A stretch of 64,000 bases of DNA from Segetibacter sp. (GTDB taxonomy: Bacteria > Bacteroidota > Bacteroidia > Chitinophagales > Chitinophagaceae): NCBI GenBank assembly GCA_028288485.1, contig JAQBNO010000148.1, forward strand, positions 1 to 64,000. Direction: 5' to 3'. This document shows positions 22,291-31,643 of this stretch, piece after piece; the stretch's first letter is position 1, and each line of letters opens with the position of its first letter. The position numbers were made by a program, and so were the translations under genes. Below the pieces are notes generated by a model. That model ran no database searches. It was not told the origin of the DNA and saw only the letters and a list, made by a program, of their open reading frames with translations.

Positions 22291-23367
22291 ATGGAAATAC
22301 CTTATAAACCTATATTACCCGAAAACCCGCTGCCTATTGTCATCATTGGTGCTGGCGGCATCGTAACCGATGCGCACCTGCCTGCATATAAAAAAGCGGG
22401 ATTTAGTGTAGTCGGCATTACTAACAGGACAAAGGGGCGGGCAGAAAAGGTGGCAGCAGAATGGAACATTCCAAACGTATACGATTCGGTTGCAGATGCC
22501 GTAGCCAATGCGCCGGAAAATGCAGTATATGATATTACCATAATGCCCAACCAGTTCGTCGAAACATTAAATCAATTGCCCGATGGAAGTGGCGTACTCA
22601 TCCAAAAACCGATGGGTGATTACTTCTGGCAAAGCAAAGAAATCCTCGAGGTTTGCAGGAGAAAAAACCTCGTTGCAGCTATTAATTGCCAATTACGTTT
22701 TGCTCCTTATGTCAGCGCCGCACGATACCTCGTCGAGCAGGGACTGATAGGCGAATTGTACGATATGGAAGTGCGGGTAACGATAAAAACTCCATGGGAA
22801 ATATTCCCCCATGTTATTATTCACCCCCGTCTCGAAATTCAATACCACAGCATTCATTATATTGATTTGATCAGGTCTTTCCTTGGTGATCCGAAAAGTG
22901 TAATGGCTAAAACTTTAAAACATCCTGCAAAGACTTTGTCATCTTCACGTTCAACTATTTTGTTCGATTACGGCGATACCATGCATGCCGTTATCAATAC
23001 CAACCACGATCATGATTTTGGTCCAACTAACCAGGAGAGTTATATAAAATGGGAAGGAACAAAAGGTGCGATTAAAGCAAAGATGGGCTTGCTGATGGAT
23101 TACCCGCATGGCGTTCCTGATCAATTCGAATATTGCATCCGTGAAGAAGGAAAAGAACCCGTATGGATAACAGTGCCGCTGGAAGGCTCCTGGTTTCCCG
23201 ATGCATTTATAGGAACAATGTCGGCTGTAATGCGGTATAAAGAAGGTTCGTCCAAAGTGTTGCCAACAAGTGTTGAAGATGTTATAAAAACAATGGCTGT
23301 TGTAGAAAGCGCATATATCTCAAGCGATACAGGTGGGGTTGTAGTGGCGGAAAGGTTTAAGGTGTAA
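22291..23367 (+). CDS. Cytoplasmic Gfo/Idh/MocA-family oxidoreductase
   Basis: NAD(P)-dependent sugar or sugar-acid dehydrogenase family. The Rossmann motif is VIIGAGGIVTDAHLPAY near residue 17. The usual Glu-Lys-Pro is QKP here (LIQKPMGDYFW, near residue 105): the Lys and Pro are kept, the Glu is Gln. The C-terminal domain has the IHYIDLIRSFLGDPKSV block. No signal peptide, unlike the second family member at 54688. It starts 10 bp after SBP-2, so it is the fifth gene of the operon beginning at 17557. It might make or consume the acid handled by the CoA-transferases, which is inference. Confidence 0.9.
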   Translation: MEIPYKPILPENPLPIVIIGAGGIVTDAHLPAYKKAGFSVVGITNRTKGRAEKVAAEWNIPNVYDSVADAVANAPENAVYDITIMPNQFVETLNQLPDGSGVLIQKPMGDYFWQSKEILEVCRRKNLVAAINCQLRFAPYVSAARYLVEQGLIGELYDMEVRVTIKTPWEIFPHVIIHPRLEIQYHSIHYIDLIRSFLGDPKSVMAKTLKHPAKTLSSSRSTILFDYGDTMHAVINTNHDHDFGPTNQESYIKWEGTKGAIKAKMGLLMDYPHGVPDQFEYCIREEGKEPVWITVPLEGSWFPDAFIGTMSAVMRYKEGSSKVLPTSVEDVIKTMAVVESAYISSDTGGVVVAERFKV

Positions 23368-23549
23368 GGCAGGTTACAAGATACAGGTTTCAAGATACAA
23401 GTTTCAAGACAGAGGAAAGAGGCAGAAGGCATGGTAAGGCAAAAGGTGTAGCGATTAAGGTTTAAGGAGTAAGGCGTCAAGTGTTTATCTCTCTTCTCCC
23501 TTTAGGGTTAGGGCTTTTTTTGGTAGCCAGCAGTTTTACTACTATATAA

Positions 23550-23573
23550 CATCGTTGTGTCACTCACTTGTAC
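23550..23573 (-). repeat. Dispersed 24-bp repeat, GTGAGTGACA subtype
   Basis: Full-length minus-strand copy; the plus strand reads CATCGTTGTG then TCACTCACTTGTAC. Confidence 0.8.
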
Positions 23574-23765
23574 TTGTAATAGCTTATTCGACTTTTACTT
23601 TAAGTGGTATAAGATGTTTAAAATTTTAATATTGATAGGTGTTGAAGAAAGGTTGCTGGTCATGCCACCAGCAACGGCAGAGGCGCCTCAGTTGGTCGCA
23701 TGACCAACTGATTGAGAAGCGGCCTCGAGGATTAAAAGCATTGAAAGCTCTTGTTAGACCGAACT

Positions 23766-23920
23766 AATATTCGCTTCTGACACCAGTTATTGCATAAGGG
23801 ACATCAGCCGGTTGGGTGCCCAGCGAAGCGTAGGCATTCAGAAAGCAGCGAAGCGGTTTCTCAAACAAGCGGGTGGAGTCCGGTTGCAATAACGAAGCCA
23901 CGCGGCTTGAGCTTTTGATG
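23766..23920 (+). repeat. Structured 150-nt intergenic repeat, copy 2
   Basis: Begins AATATTCGCTTCTGACA and ends GGCTTGAGCTTTTGATG. It closely matches 62517-62673 (shared GTTATTGCATAAGGGACATC, GCCGGTTGGGTGCC, AAACAAGCGG). Possible stems are GGTGCC with GGCATT, AGAAA with TTTCT and AAGCC with GGCTT. It ends 55 bp before the MaoC-type gene. Confidence 0.7.
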
Positions 23921-23974
23921 TGAGGTTGATAAGGCTTTTACAAACAAAACGTCTGATCAAAATAAATAACAGTC

Positions 23975-24424
23975 ATGTATTTCAAATCCATTTTTTACGA
24001 AGATTACACTTTAGAAAATAAAAGAATAACATTAGGCAGAACTATTACTGAGACAGATTTCGTTGTGCATGCGGGTCATACCGGCGATTTCTTCCCTCAT
24101 CACATGGATGCCGAATGGTGCAAAACGCAACCTTTTAAACAAAGGATTGCCCACGGAACAATGATTTTTAGTATTGGCATTGGTCTTACGGCATCTGAAA
24201 TTAACCCCGAAGCTTTCTCAAAAGGTTATGATCGTTTACGATTTGTAAAGCCTGTTTTTATTGGCGATACCATTCATTCTGAAATAACCATTTCTGAAAA
24301 AGCAGAATCAAAAAAGCCTGAATACGGAACGGTTACAGAGCATGTTGAGATAATAAACCAACACGGAGAAGTTGTGGTTGTTTGCGACCATTTGTTGCTG
24401 GTAAAAAAGAGGACCAACGGGTAA
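23975..24424 (+). CDS. MaoC-type hotdog hydratase
   Basis: This 149-residue hotdog-fold protein resembles (R)-specific enoyl-CoA hydratases and mesaconyl/itaconyl-type hydratases. The catalytic motif is GDFFPHH with D38 and H43 matching the Asp and His of the GDXNPLH signature; the usual Asn is Phe here. [12 protein letters not shown] follows as expected. It adds or removes water on CoA thioesters in the cytoplasm, which matches two CoA-transferases just upstream on the same strand. A 607-bp gap with repeats separates it from them, so co-transcription is uncertain but a shared pathway is likely. Confidence 0.85.
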   Translation: MYFKSIFYEDYTLENKRITLGRTITETDFVVHAGHTGDFFPHHMDAEWCKTQPFKQRIAHGTMIFSIGIGLTASEINPEAFSKGYDRLRFVKPVFIGDTIHSEITISEKAESKKPEYGTVTEHVEIINQHGEVVVVCDHLLLVKKRTNG

Positions 24425-24504
24425 GTTGGGCAAAAAACAATAGAAGCTAAAGGAATTGATTTCTTCAATATAGTTTAGGAAAAAGACCAATAGCGAAGCT
24501 GTAA

Positions 24505-24528
24505 GTACACGGGAGTGACACAACGATG
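24505..24528 (+). repeat. Dispersed repeat, GTGACA subtype
   Basis: GTACACGGGAG followed by TGACACAACGATG, between the MaoC-type gene and the symporter gene. Confidence 0.65.
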
Positions 24529-24636
24529 ATGAACATAGTTGTAATGCTTGTAAACAAAAAATGTATTTCTTCCTGTCGAAAATAAAGATCTGGATAATAA
24601 TTATTTAAAGGAATCTCTAAATATCAAAAAATAACG

Positions 24637-25947
24637 ATGGCCCAACTGCCTGTAGAATCTGTCGCTCAACCAACCGGTGTTAAAACTGAATATGGTAAGG
24701 GCGAAAAAAATAAATACCTCCTGCCTTTTATTTTAGTAACAAGCCTGTTCTTTCTATGGGGCATGGCACATAACCTTGATTCTATTTTAATCCCGCATCT
24801 TAAGAAGGCGTGCGAATTGGATAATCGTCAATCAACACTTGTAGATACCTCTATATTTTTTGCCTATTTCATTATGGCTATGCCGGCCGGAATGTTTTTA
24901 AAAAAGTGGGGATATAAGAGCGGTATTATAACAGGACTGCTTGTTTTTGCTTTAGGGGCATTTTTATTTGTGCCTGCCGCTAATGCCAGGAGCTACGAAC
25001 TTTTTCTGCTTGCATTATTTATCATTGGTTGCGGACTTGCTATACTGGAAACCGCTGCCAATCCTTACGCGGCTATCTTAGGCCCTCCTGAAAGCGCAGG
25101 TACACGCTTAAATCTTGCCGCTTCTTTCAATGGGCTTGCAGCAACCATTGCACCTTTGATTGGTACAGTTTTTATTTTATCGGGCGTTGAGTTTACCGGT
25201 GAACAACTTGCAGCTATGCCTGATGCAGAACGTTTAACCTACCTAAATCACGAAGCTTCCGCTGTTAAATTGCCTTATATACTATTGGGCGTTGTGCTGG
25301 TTTTAGTGGCTGTCTTGTTTTACTTTTTCAAGTTTCCGGAGGTGAGAGATGATAGTAAATCGGTAAAGGGCAGCAGCTTTTTTAACGCCTTTAAATATAA
25401 ACACCTTACCTGGGCTGTTGTTGCCCAATTTTCTTATGTAGGCGCGCAGGTTTGTGTTACCAGCTTTTTTATCCGGATGGCCAAACAGGGCGGTGGTATT
25501 GATGAAAAGACTGCAGGATATTATTTAGGTGTTTATGGTTTCTTGTTTATGGTAGGACGTTTTGCCGGGACATTTTTTCTTCGGTTTGTATCTGCGCATA
25601 AGCTGCTTTCTATCTATGCCTGTATTTCTGTTTTACTCTGTCTTATAGCTATTTTATCAGAAGGTGGTTATGTGATTTATTCATTAGGAGCTTTGGGTTT
25701 CTTTATGTCTATCATGTTCCCTACCATTTTTTCTTTGGGAATTGCTGGTCTTGGAAACGATACTAAAACAGGTTCCTCGTTATTGGTGATGTCAATTGTA
25801 GGAGGTGCTATTTTCCCCTACCTTATGGGAACGGTGATCGACCTGAATAAAGATAACGTGCAAACAGGATATATCGTGCCACTGGTGTGTTTTGCAGTCA
25901 TTGTTTATTTTGGTCTTACTGCTTACAAAGTGAAGCCCCGGCCCTAA
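24637..25947 (+). CDS. FucP-type MFS sugar:H+ symporter
   Basis: This 436-residue inner-membrane permease belongs to the FHS/FucP branch of the major facilitator superfamily. Diagnostic blocks are FFLWGMAHNLDSILIPHLKK near residue 40, ANPYAAILGPP and RLNLAASFNGLAA. Twelve hydrophobic helices are visible. Family members import L-fucose, glucose, galactose or N-acetylglucosamine, and close homologues in glycan loci carry the released monosaccharide, so rhamnose, fucose or galactose are the natural candidates here. It starts 212 bp after the MaoC-type gene and is followed 84 bp later by the GH106 gene on the same strand. Confidence 0.93.
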   Translation: MAQLPVESVAQPTGVKTEYGKGEKNKYLLPFILVTSLFFLWGMAHNLDSILIPHLKKACELDNRQSTLVDTSIFFAYFIMAMPAGMFLKKWGYKSGIITGLLVFALGAFLFVPAANARSYELFLLALFIIGCGLAILETAANPYAAILGPPESAGTRLNLAASFNGLAATIAPLIGTVFILSGVEFTGEQLAAMPDAERLTYLNHEASAVKLPYILLGVVLVLVAVLFYFFKFPEVRDDSKSVKGSSFFNAFKYKHLTWAVVAQFSYVGAQVCVTSFFIRMAKQGGGIDEKTAGYYLGVYGFLFMVGRFAGTFFLRFVSAHKLLSIYACISVLLCLIAILSEGGYVIYSLGALGFFMSIMFPTIFSLGIAGLGNDTKTGSSLLVMSIVGGAIFPYLMGTVIDLNKDNVQTGYIVPLVCFAVIVYFGLTAYKVKPRP

Positions 25948-26031
25948 AGGGAGGAGAGAGAAAGGCAGAATACGCGGCAATGAATTTATTTGACCAGGAG
26001 ACTGGTTGATAACAGTTAAATACGTTTTTGG

Positions 26032-29000
26032 ATGAATACAAACTGGAATAGGAGAAAGTTTATTAAGAATACAGGAACAGGAACTTTGATAGCGCTTGCA
26101 ACCGGCCTTCCGTCTTTTGGTTTTGCATCTGCATCTACCGCGAGCATGGAAGATGGTAGTGCCGCACCAGCTAACGATTTGCTTAAAAATTTTCAAAACC
26201 CTCCCGAATCTGCTCTTCCCTGGGTTTTTTGGTATTGGATGTCGGCCAGTGTATCACGGGAAGGAATTACTGCTGATGTAGAGGCAATGAAACAAGCAGG
26301 AATTGGCGGAGCGTATCTTATGCCTATCAGCGGTAAGACAAATCCCCCGCTTCTGGATCCCCCGGTTGAGCAGCTTACTCCTGAATGGTGGGGAATGATA
26401 AAACACGCGTGTGCAGAAGCAGGACGTGTCGGAATTAAGATTGCGATGAATGCCTGCGACGGATGGGCCACAGCCGGCGGTCCCTGGATCACTCCTGAAC
26501 TTTCCATGCAAAAGGTGGTATGGACAGAGACTTACATTCAAGGTGGTAAGAACTTCAACGGATCTTTGCCTCAACCCGAAACGAATGCCAATTATTACAA
26601 GGATCTTGCTATACTGGCTTTTCCAACTCCCGAAGGAGCTGATCTTTCTACACGTACTATTGTTCCGAAAGTTACAACAAGCAAACCGGGAGAAGATGCT
26701 CAATTTTTAGTAGCCCAAAACAATGCAAAAGATTTTGTAAGCGAAGATCCGTGTTGGATACAGTATGCCTTTGACCAACCTTTTACCTGCCGTTCTATTA
26801 CTGTATATTCTGAGAAAGGAAAATATAATGCGCAAAACTACCAGTCGAAACGACTGCTCATAGAAGTAAGCGACGACGGAACCACTTTCCGTTCACTTGG
26901 CCGTCTGGAATCTCCCCGACATGGTTGGGAAGACTGGGATGCTCCTGTAACGCATTCTATCATTCCGGCAACAGCCAAATATTTCCGCTTTATTTATGAT
27001 ACGGCGGGGTCAGAACCGGGGGCAGAAGACCTTGATTCTGCAAAGTGGAAACCAAAACTGCAAATGAGGGGACTGGAGCTTTCCGGTGCGCCACGTTTGC
27101 AACATTTTGAAGGTAAGAACGGTTCTGCCTGGCGTATTGGGTCGCGAACCAGGTCGCAACAGGTGCCGGGAAATTTATGTGTACCGAAGGATAACATTGT
27201 AGACCTTACCAGTAAGCTGGATACTAACGGCAATTTATCGTGGAACACTCCGGGGGGCAATTGGACGATTCTACGTATTGGCCATACTTCTACCGCCTTT
27301 AAGAATAATGGTGGAAAAGGTAGTGGTTTAGAATGTGATAAGTTTAATAAGGAAGCCATCAAGTTACAGTTTGATAAATGGTTTGGTGAAGCAATGCGAC
27401 AGGTAGGCCCCGATCTCGCTCCATCAGTGCTAAAAGTTTTTCATGTTGATAGCTGGGAGTGCGGCAGCCAGAATTGGTCACCGGTGTTTCGCGAAGAATT
27501 TAAGAAACGGCGGGGTTACGACCTGTTTCCTTATTTGCCTGTTATGGCAGGTATACCGGTACAGGACATCGATTTTTCTGAACGTTTTTTACAGGATGTA
27601 CGCCAGACAATTTCAGACCTGGTAGTCCATAATTTCTATAAGACCTTGAATGAACTGGTTCGTGCAAAGGGATGTATTTTCAGTTCAGAATGTGTTGCTC
27701 CTACCATGATGGGCGACGGTTTAGCGCATTTTGACCTGGTTGATATTCCTATGGGTGAATTTTGGTTGCGTAGCCCTACAAATGATAAGCTGAATGATAT
27801 GCTCGACGCCGTGTCGGGGGCTCATATTTATGGTAAACACATCATTCAAAGTGAGGCATTCACCGAGGTGAAAATGTCATGGGACGAACATCCTGCTATG
27901 CTGAAAGCACTTGGTGATCGAAATTTCGCTATTGGCGTCAACAAGTTTGTTTATCACGTATTTGCTCACAATCCATGGCTTGATCGTAAACCAGGTATGA
28001 ACCTGAGTGGTATTGGTCTCGGCTTTCAGCGCGACCAGGTTTGGTGGAAACCGGGAAGGGAATGGGTGGCTTATGCACAACGATGCCAGTCGTTGCTGCA
28101 GCAGGGCCGGCCGGTGGTAGATATAGCGGTATTTATTGGTGAAGAAACACCTCGAAGGGCAGTGTTGCCTGAAAGGCTTGTTTCAACTTTACCGGGAATA
28201 TTTGGTGCCGAGATATTGGCCCGTGAAGAAAAACGCCTGGCCAATATAGGTGAACCAATGCGCGAATTGCCCGACAAAGTTTTTAATTCTGCCAACACAT
28301 CTGATCCTGAACTTTGGATAGATCCTTTGCATGGTTATGCGTACGATTCTGTAAATCCCGATGCATTATTACGTCTTGCTAAAGTTCGGGATGGTCGTAT
28401 TGAATTTCCAGGTGGAATAAGTTACGGTTTACTTGTATTGCCGGGTGCAAATAAAATGATGCCTGAAGGAAATGTGATGTCTCCGGGAGTTGCCATTAAA
28501 CTACGTGAGTTGGTAGAGGCAGGAGCAACGATCCTTTTAACTGAACGGCCTGAGAAAGCTCCCGGATTGCCCAAGGGCTCTTCAGCCGAAGCAACTGTGA
28601 AACAAGTAGGGGAGTTGCTTTGGGGAGGACAAACAACTGGCTCAAAAAATAATACAGTTGGAAAAGGAAGGGTTCTTAAAGGTGCTTACCATGGTGATTC
28701 TTTTGACAATATCGGTCTTCAAAGAGACTTGGTAGCTCGCGATACTTCCGGTAAACGGGCTGAAGAAATCGCATGGATCCATCGAACCGCTCCTGGCTTT
28801 GATATCTATTTTATCTCAAACCAACAAGATAAGTTACGCACTCTTCAAGTATCGCTACGTGTAAACGGGCGGGTTCCTGAGTTCTGGGATGCTGTAACGG
28901 GTAATATTTATACAGCACAGGATTGGCGAATTGAAAACGGCCGTACCCTTCTGCCAATTCGTTTGGAACGTAATGGTTCTGTATTCGTTGTTCTTCAACG

Positions 29001-29541
29001 GTCGACTAAAGAAACTAAAAGCAGCCGGGGTAAAAATTGGACGGAGGCTAAGACGATTCAAACACTTCAGAAGCCGTGGCAGGTAACTTTTGATCCGTCT
29101 TTTGGTGGACCAGAAAAACCTGTTACTTTTCATCAATTGACTGACTGGAGTAAAAACGCTGATCCGGGTATTCAATATTATTCCGGAACTGCTGCTTATG
29201 TTACCACTTTTGATTGGCAAAAACCGGCAGGAAAAGCTTCGAAAGTATGGCTGAATGTAGGGAAGGTGGCTAATATTGCCGAAATAATAGTGAACGGAAT
29301 TAACTGCGGGGTAGCATGGACAGCACCCTTTGCAGTTGACATAACAAAGGCTTTACGTGTTGGTAAAAATGAAGTTGTTATTGAAGCAAGTAATACCTGG
29401 GCAAACCGGATGATCGGTGATCGAAAGTTGCCCGCAGATAAAAGGATCACCCGGACAAACGCGCCTTTTGTATTGGAAGGTAAACCGCTGCTGGAAGCAG
29501 GTTTGTTAGGGCCGGTAACCATACAGGTTACGGATAGATAA
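26032..29541 (+). CDS. Tat-exported GH106 alpha-L-rhamnosidase
   Basis: This 1169-residue enzyme starts with a twin-arginine signal (NRRKFIKNTGTGTLIAL). The mature N-terminus shows the GH106 landmarks PWVFWYWMSASVSREGITAD and GIGGAYLMPI, followed by the barrel (FHVDSWECGSQNW, SECVAPTMMGDG) and a C-terminal GH2-like beta-sandwich (KVWLNVGKVANIAEIIVNG and EVVIEASNTWANRM). GH106 enzymes remove alpha-L-rhamnose by inversion with calcium, notably from pectic rhamnogalacturonans. It lies 84 bp after the symporter, consistent with co-transcription. Together with GH78 at 36549 it makes rhamnose the most likely released sugar of this half of the locus. Confidence 0.92.
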   Translation: MNTNWNRRKFIKNTGTGTLIALATGLPSFGFASASTASMEDGSAAPANDLLKNFQNPPESALPWVFWYWMSASVSREGITADVEAMKQAGIGGAYLMPISGKTNPPLLDPPVEQLTPEWWGMIKHACAEAGRVGIKIAMNACDGWATAGGPWITPELSMQKVVWTETYIQGGKNFNGSLPQPETNANYYKDLAILAFPTPEGADLSTRTIVPKVTTSKPGEDAQFLVAQNNAKDFVSEDPCWIQYAFDQPFTCRSITVYSEKGKYNAQNYQSKRLLIEVSDDGTTFRSLGRLESPRHGWEDWDAPVTHSIIPATAKYFRFIYDTAGSEPGAEDLDSAKWKPKLQMRGLELSGAPRLQHFEGKNGSAWRIGSRTRSQQVPGNLCVPKDNIVDLTSKLDTNGNLSWNTPGGNWTILRIGHTSTAFKNNGGKGSGLECDKFNKEAIKLQFDKWFGEAMRQVGPDLAPSVLKVFHVDSWECGSQNWSPVFREEFKKRRGYDLFPYLPVMAGIPVQDIDFSERFLQDVRQTISDLVVHNFYKTLNELVRAKGCIFSSECVAPTMMGDGLAHFDLVDIPMGEFWLRSPTNDKLNDMLDAVSGAHIYGKHIIQSEAFTEVKMSWDEHPAMLKALGDRNFAIGVNKFVYHVFAHNPWLDRKPGMNLSGIGLGFQRDQVWWKPGREWVAYAQRCQSLLQQGRPVVDIAVFIGEETPRRAVLPERLVSTLPGIFGAEILAREEKRLANIGEPMRELPDKVFNSANTSDPELWIDPLHGYAYDSVNPDALLRLAKVRDGRIEFPGGISYGLLVLPGANKMMPEGNVMSPGVAIKLRELVEAGATILLTERPEKAPGLPKGSSAEATVKQVGELLWGGQTTGSKNNTVGKGRVLKGAYHGDSFDNIGLQRDLVARDTSGKRAEEIAWIHRTAPGFDIYFISNQQDKLRTLQVSLRVNGRVPEFWDAVTGNIYTAQDWRIENGRTLLPIRLERNGSVFVVLQRSTKETKSSRGKNWTEAKTIQTLQKPWQVTFDPSFGGPEKPVTFHQLTDWSKNADPGIQYYSGTAAYVTTFDWQKPAGKASKVWLNVGKVANIAEIIVNGINCGVAWTAPFAVDITKALRVGKNEVVIEASNTWANRMIGDRKLPADKRITRTNAPFVLEGKPLLEAGLLGPVTIQVTDR

Positions 29542-29583
29542 GTTCATAACGTCGTAAACCATTTCTATTTCTGGTAATCGTGG

Positions 29584-29619
29584 TTTGCTTTTCTTTTTTC
29601 CTGATAAAAAGAAAAAAAT
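29584..29619. repeat. T-rich stem-loop repeat, copy 3 of 3
   Basis: TTTGCTTTTCTTTTTTC pairs with AAAAAGAAAAAAA, starting about 40 bp after the GH106 stop. The adjacent AT-rich stretch matches the 8007 copy. It could act as a terminator here. Confidence 0.55.
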
Positions 29620-29731
29620 CATCGGCTGCATAAAAAGGCTAAAAATTATTACGTCACGCTTAAAGGAAATAAGTGACAGCAGGTAGATATAAGCTGGCTA
29701 AGTATGACTTACAATCTAAAAATATACACAG

Positions 29732-29804
29732 GCATTAGCAACATCTATTACATTTCTTAACTACTGACCCGGTAATTTTCTTAACGCCTTTTTTATGAGG
29801 TCGG
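29732..29804. repeat. AACGCC repeat, copy 3 of 3
   Basis: Shares GCATTAGCAACATCTATT, GGTAATTTTCTTAACGCC and GAGGTCGG in order with the copy at 7757-7830. Confidence 0.55.
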
Positions 29805-29898
29805 TCCTCATTTTCGAACATTTAACTAATCCTGTAAATCGTGTTGATTGTGTTAGGTATGCATTCTTACATGTATAAGTTGAATAGAAAATAGACGG

Positions 29899-29922
29899 TA
29901 CAAGTGAGTGACACAACGGAAG
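29899..29922 (+). repeat. Dispersed 24-bp repeat, GTGAGTGACA subtype
   Basis: GTACAAGTGAG followed by TGACACAACGGAAG; full-length left half, variant right end. Confidence 0.75.
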
Positions 29923-30194
29923 CTGAAGATGGATTTCATGTTAAGTACAAAAGGAAAAACATATTGATTAATCCGGCGTTACAAGAAGAAAATATAAAGA
30001 ACACTTTATTCTTGCCCATAGATTAGTACAGTGGTGGGGTAATAGAATAACCTATTGTGTGATTTAGATCGGATCGACGATTTTGTTGATGATTTTCATT
30101 TTAGTGCCTTCGAAACAATTAAAATGATAATTGTGTTTAGAGGAACAGTAGTGCGACAAATTGCAATTTGCCTTCAATTAGTTTCTTGATATGT

Positions 30195-31103
30195 TCAATT
30201 GGTAGAATCATCATTTTCTTTCTGAAGCAAAATGTTTTTTCTATATGCTTCGGGAGACATCCTTGTTTTTTCTTTGAATAAATTTGAAAAATAAAAGGAT
30301 GATTCAAAGTGGAGGTCAAACGCTATTTCTTTTATAGATTTGGAAGGGTTTGAAAGCAATTTTTTTGCCTGCTCAATTTTTAACTGCAGCAGGTACTGTC
30401 CGGGTGCAATGCCTGTATATTTCTTAAAAGCTTTTCTGAACCAGGAGTAACTTACATTCAGTTCTTCTGCTACTTCTTCAATGGACATTTTCTCATCCAT
30501 CTTTGTTCTGAATATGATCCTTGCCTTATTTACTATTGCCTCCACGATGTCTTCCTGTTTAAAAATTCCTTCTTTCACCTGCGAATGAATGGTTCCTAGT
30601 AAATGCATTACCGCGCCAGATATCAACTGTTGATACCCTGGTTTTTCCTCCTTTGTTTTTTCTATAACCTCAGCAAAAAGATTAATGACAGGCTCATTGA
30701 TACCTAAATATAATAGAGGGCTTTGAGGTTCAAAAAAGGAATTGACGACCAGGTTTTTTACTATATCTCCTTTAAAACCTATCCAGTATTCCTCCCATCC
30801 CGTCTCTTCATCAGGTTTGTAGCGATGCCATTCACCGGGAAAAAGTAATATGATCGTTCCTTCTTTTACGGGCTTTTGCCCACAACTTTTCGACTCGAAA
30901 ACTCCTTCTCCATTTGAAATATAAATCACCTGGAATTCATCAAAAATTCGCCCGTTACTCCAGTTGAAATAGTGATGAGCAGGATGATTTACAGGAGGAT
31001 ACACTTGTTTTTTGCTAATACGGTTACAGCCGGCATTTAAAACATATAAACCCCAGTTTTCATCTTCTGTACTAACCGGCAAATATTTATTGTAATTTAT
31101 CAT
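30195..31103 (-). CDS. AraC-family transcriptional regulator (RhaS/RhaR-like layout)
   Basis: This 302-residue cytoplasmic regulator has an N-terminal cupin ligand-binding domain (about 1-150, with FDEFQVIYISNGEGVFES and LFPGEWHRYKPD) and a C-terminal pair of helix-turn-helix motifs (about 200-290: MSIEEVAEELNVSYSWFRKAFKKYTG in pieces, then IKEIAFDLHFESSFYFSNLFKE and RMSPEAYR). The layout is that of sugar-responsive activators such as RhaS and AraC. It is divergent from SusC-2, with a two-half-site operator between them at 31359, and the same operator is found before the GH2 gene and SusC-1. Being the only complete AraC-type gene here, it is the leading candidate to bind those sites. The ligand is unknown; rhamnose is a guess. 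Confidence 0.92.
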   Translation of the reverse strand: MINYNKYLPVSTEDENWGLYVLNAGCNRISKKQVYPPVNHPAHHYFNWSNGRIFDEFQVIYISNGEGVFESKSCGQKPVKEGTIILLFPGEWHRYKPDEETGWEEYWIGFKGDIVKNLVVNSFFEPQSPLLYLGINEPVINLFAEVIEKTKEEKPGYQQLISGAVMHLLGTIHSQVKEGIFKQEDIVEAIVNKARIIFRTKMDEKMSIEEVAEELNVSYSWFRKAFKKYTGIAPGQYLLQLKIEQAKKLLSNPSKSIKEIAFDLHFESSFYFSNLFKEKTRMSPEAYRKNILLQKENDDSTN

Positions 31104-31643
31104 ATTAAGCCTTGCTAACTATTATGTCAAATTATACTTCTTACACCAAGAGAAATGTCGTTATATAACACATCGTCTCTAAAGCATTTTCTTTGCTGTG
31201 GAAGGATAAATCAAATAAATAATGCATTATTATTGTTACGACCCGGCTGTGTTAATTTCAAGATATTCATCTTTGTTAACAGTTGACTTATAACAGGTTC
31301 CGGTCATGCAAATCTAAATTCATTTCAATTTCTATTTATATTTTCGATCGCGATAAAAATAGTAAAATCGTCCATCATATTAGTAAAACGTGACGTTTTT
31401 TACAATGCTATCTCCTCTGCCGTTACCAGCAATTGTACCGAATAAAAAGGGTAAATAGCAGCATAGCGGAAGGTGTGAGCAATTGGTAAAATTAAAGTTG
31501 CCGGGCTTCAGGCAATCCCGTACTGTGGTTATAGATATATAAATAACGGTATCAAAAAGCATATCTGAAATATCAGTTTATGTATTTCCCCTGAATTTAT
31601 TGAAAGTAAATTTGACTGATTTTTTAAACAATACACAAGCTAT
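31104..31643. other. Divergent promoter region AraC / SusC-2
   Basis: This 540-bp region carries the operator/promoter at 31359-31425 and a leader of roughly 210 nt before the SusC-2 start. A 60-codon open frame on the minus strand (31380-31562) overlaps the promoter and is not credible. Confidence 0.6.
31359..31425 (+). promoter_or_regulatory. Two-half-site operator and promoter for SusC-2
   Basis: Half-sites ATAGTAAAATCGTCC (from 31359) and TTAGTAAAACGTGAC (from 31380) are 21 bp apart. The position matching the -7 element of the other two sites (31418, TGCCGTTA) is 38 bp on but poorly conserved. A conserved TATCTCCTCT box (31409-31418) is shared with the GH2 site at 4962-4971. The site lies between the AraC-type gene and SusC-2. 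Confidence 0.65.

Larger units (their letters stand above)
23368..23974. other. Intergenic region with two repeats
   Basis: No gene is seen. A purine-rich, low-complexity tract follows the oxidoreductase stop (about 23370-23470, repeated AAGGCAGGTTACAAGATAC-like units), then a full dispersed repeat at 23550 and the best copy of the 150-nt structured repeat at 23766. Confidence 0.6.
29542..30194. other. Convergent intergenic region with repeats
   Basis: About 650 bp between the GH106 gene and the convergent AraC-type gene. It holds the third T-rich stem-loop, the third AACGCC repeat and a dispersed 24-bp repeat. No gene is visible. Confidence 0.6.
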
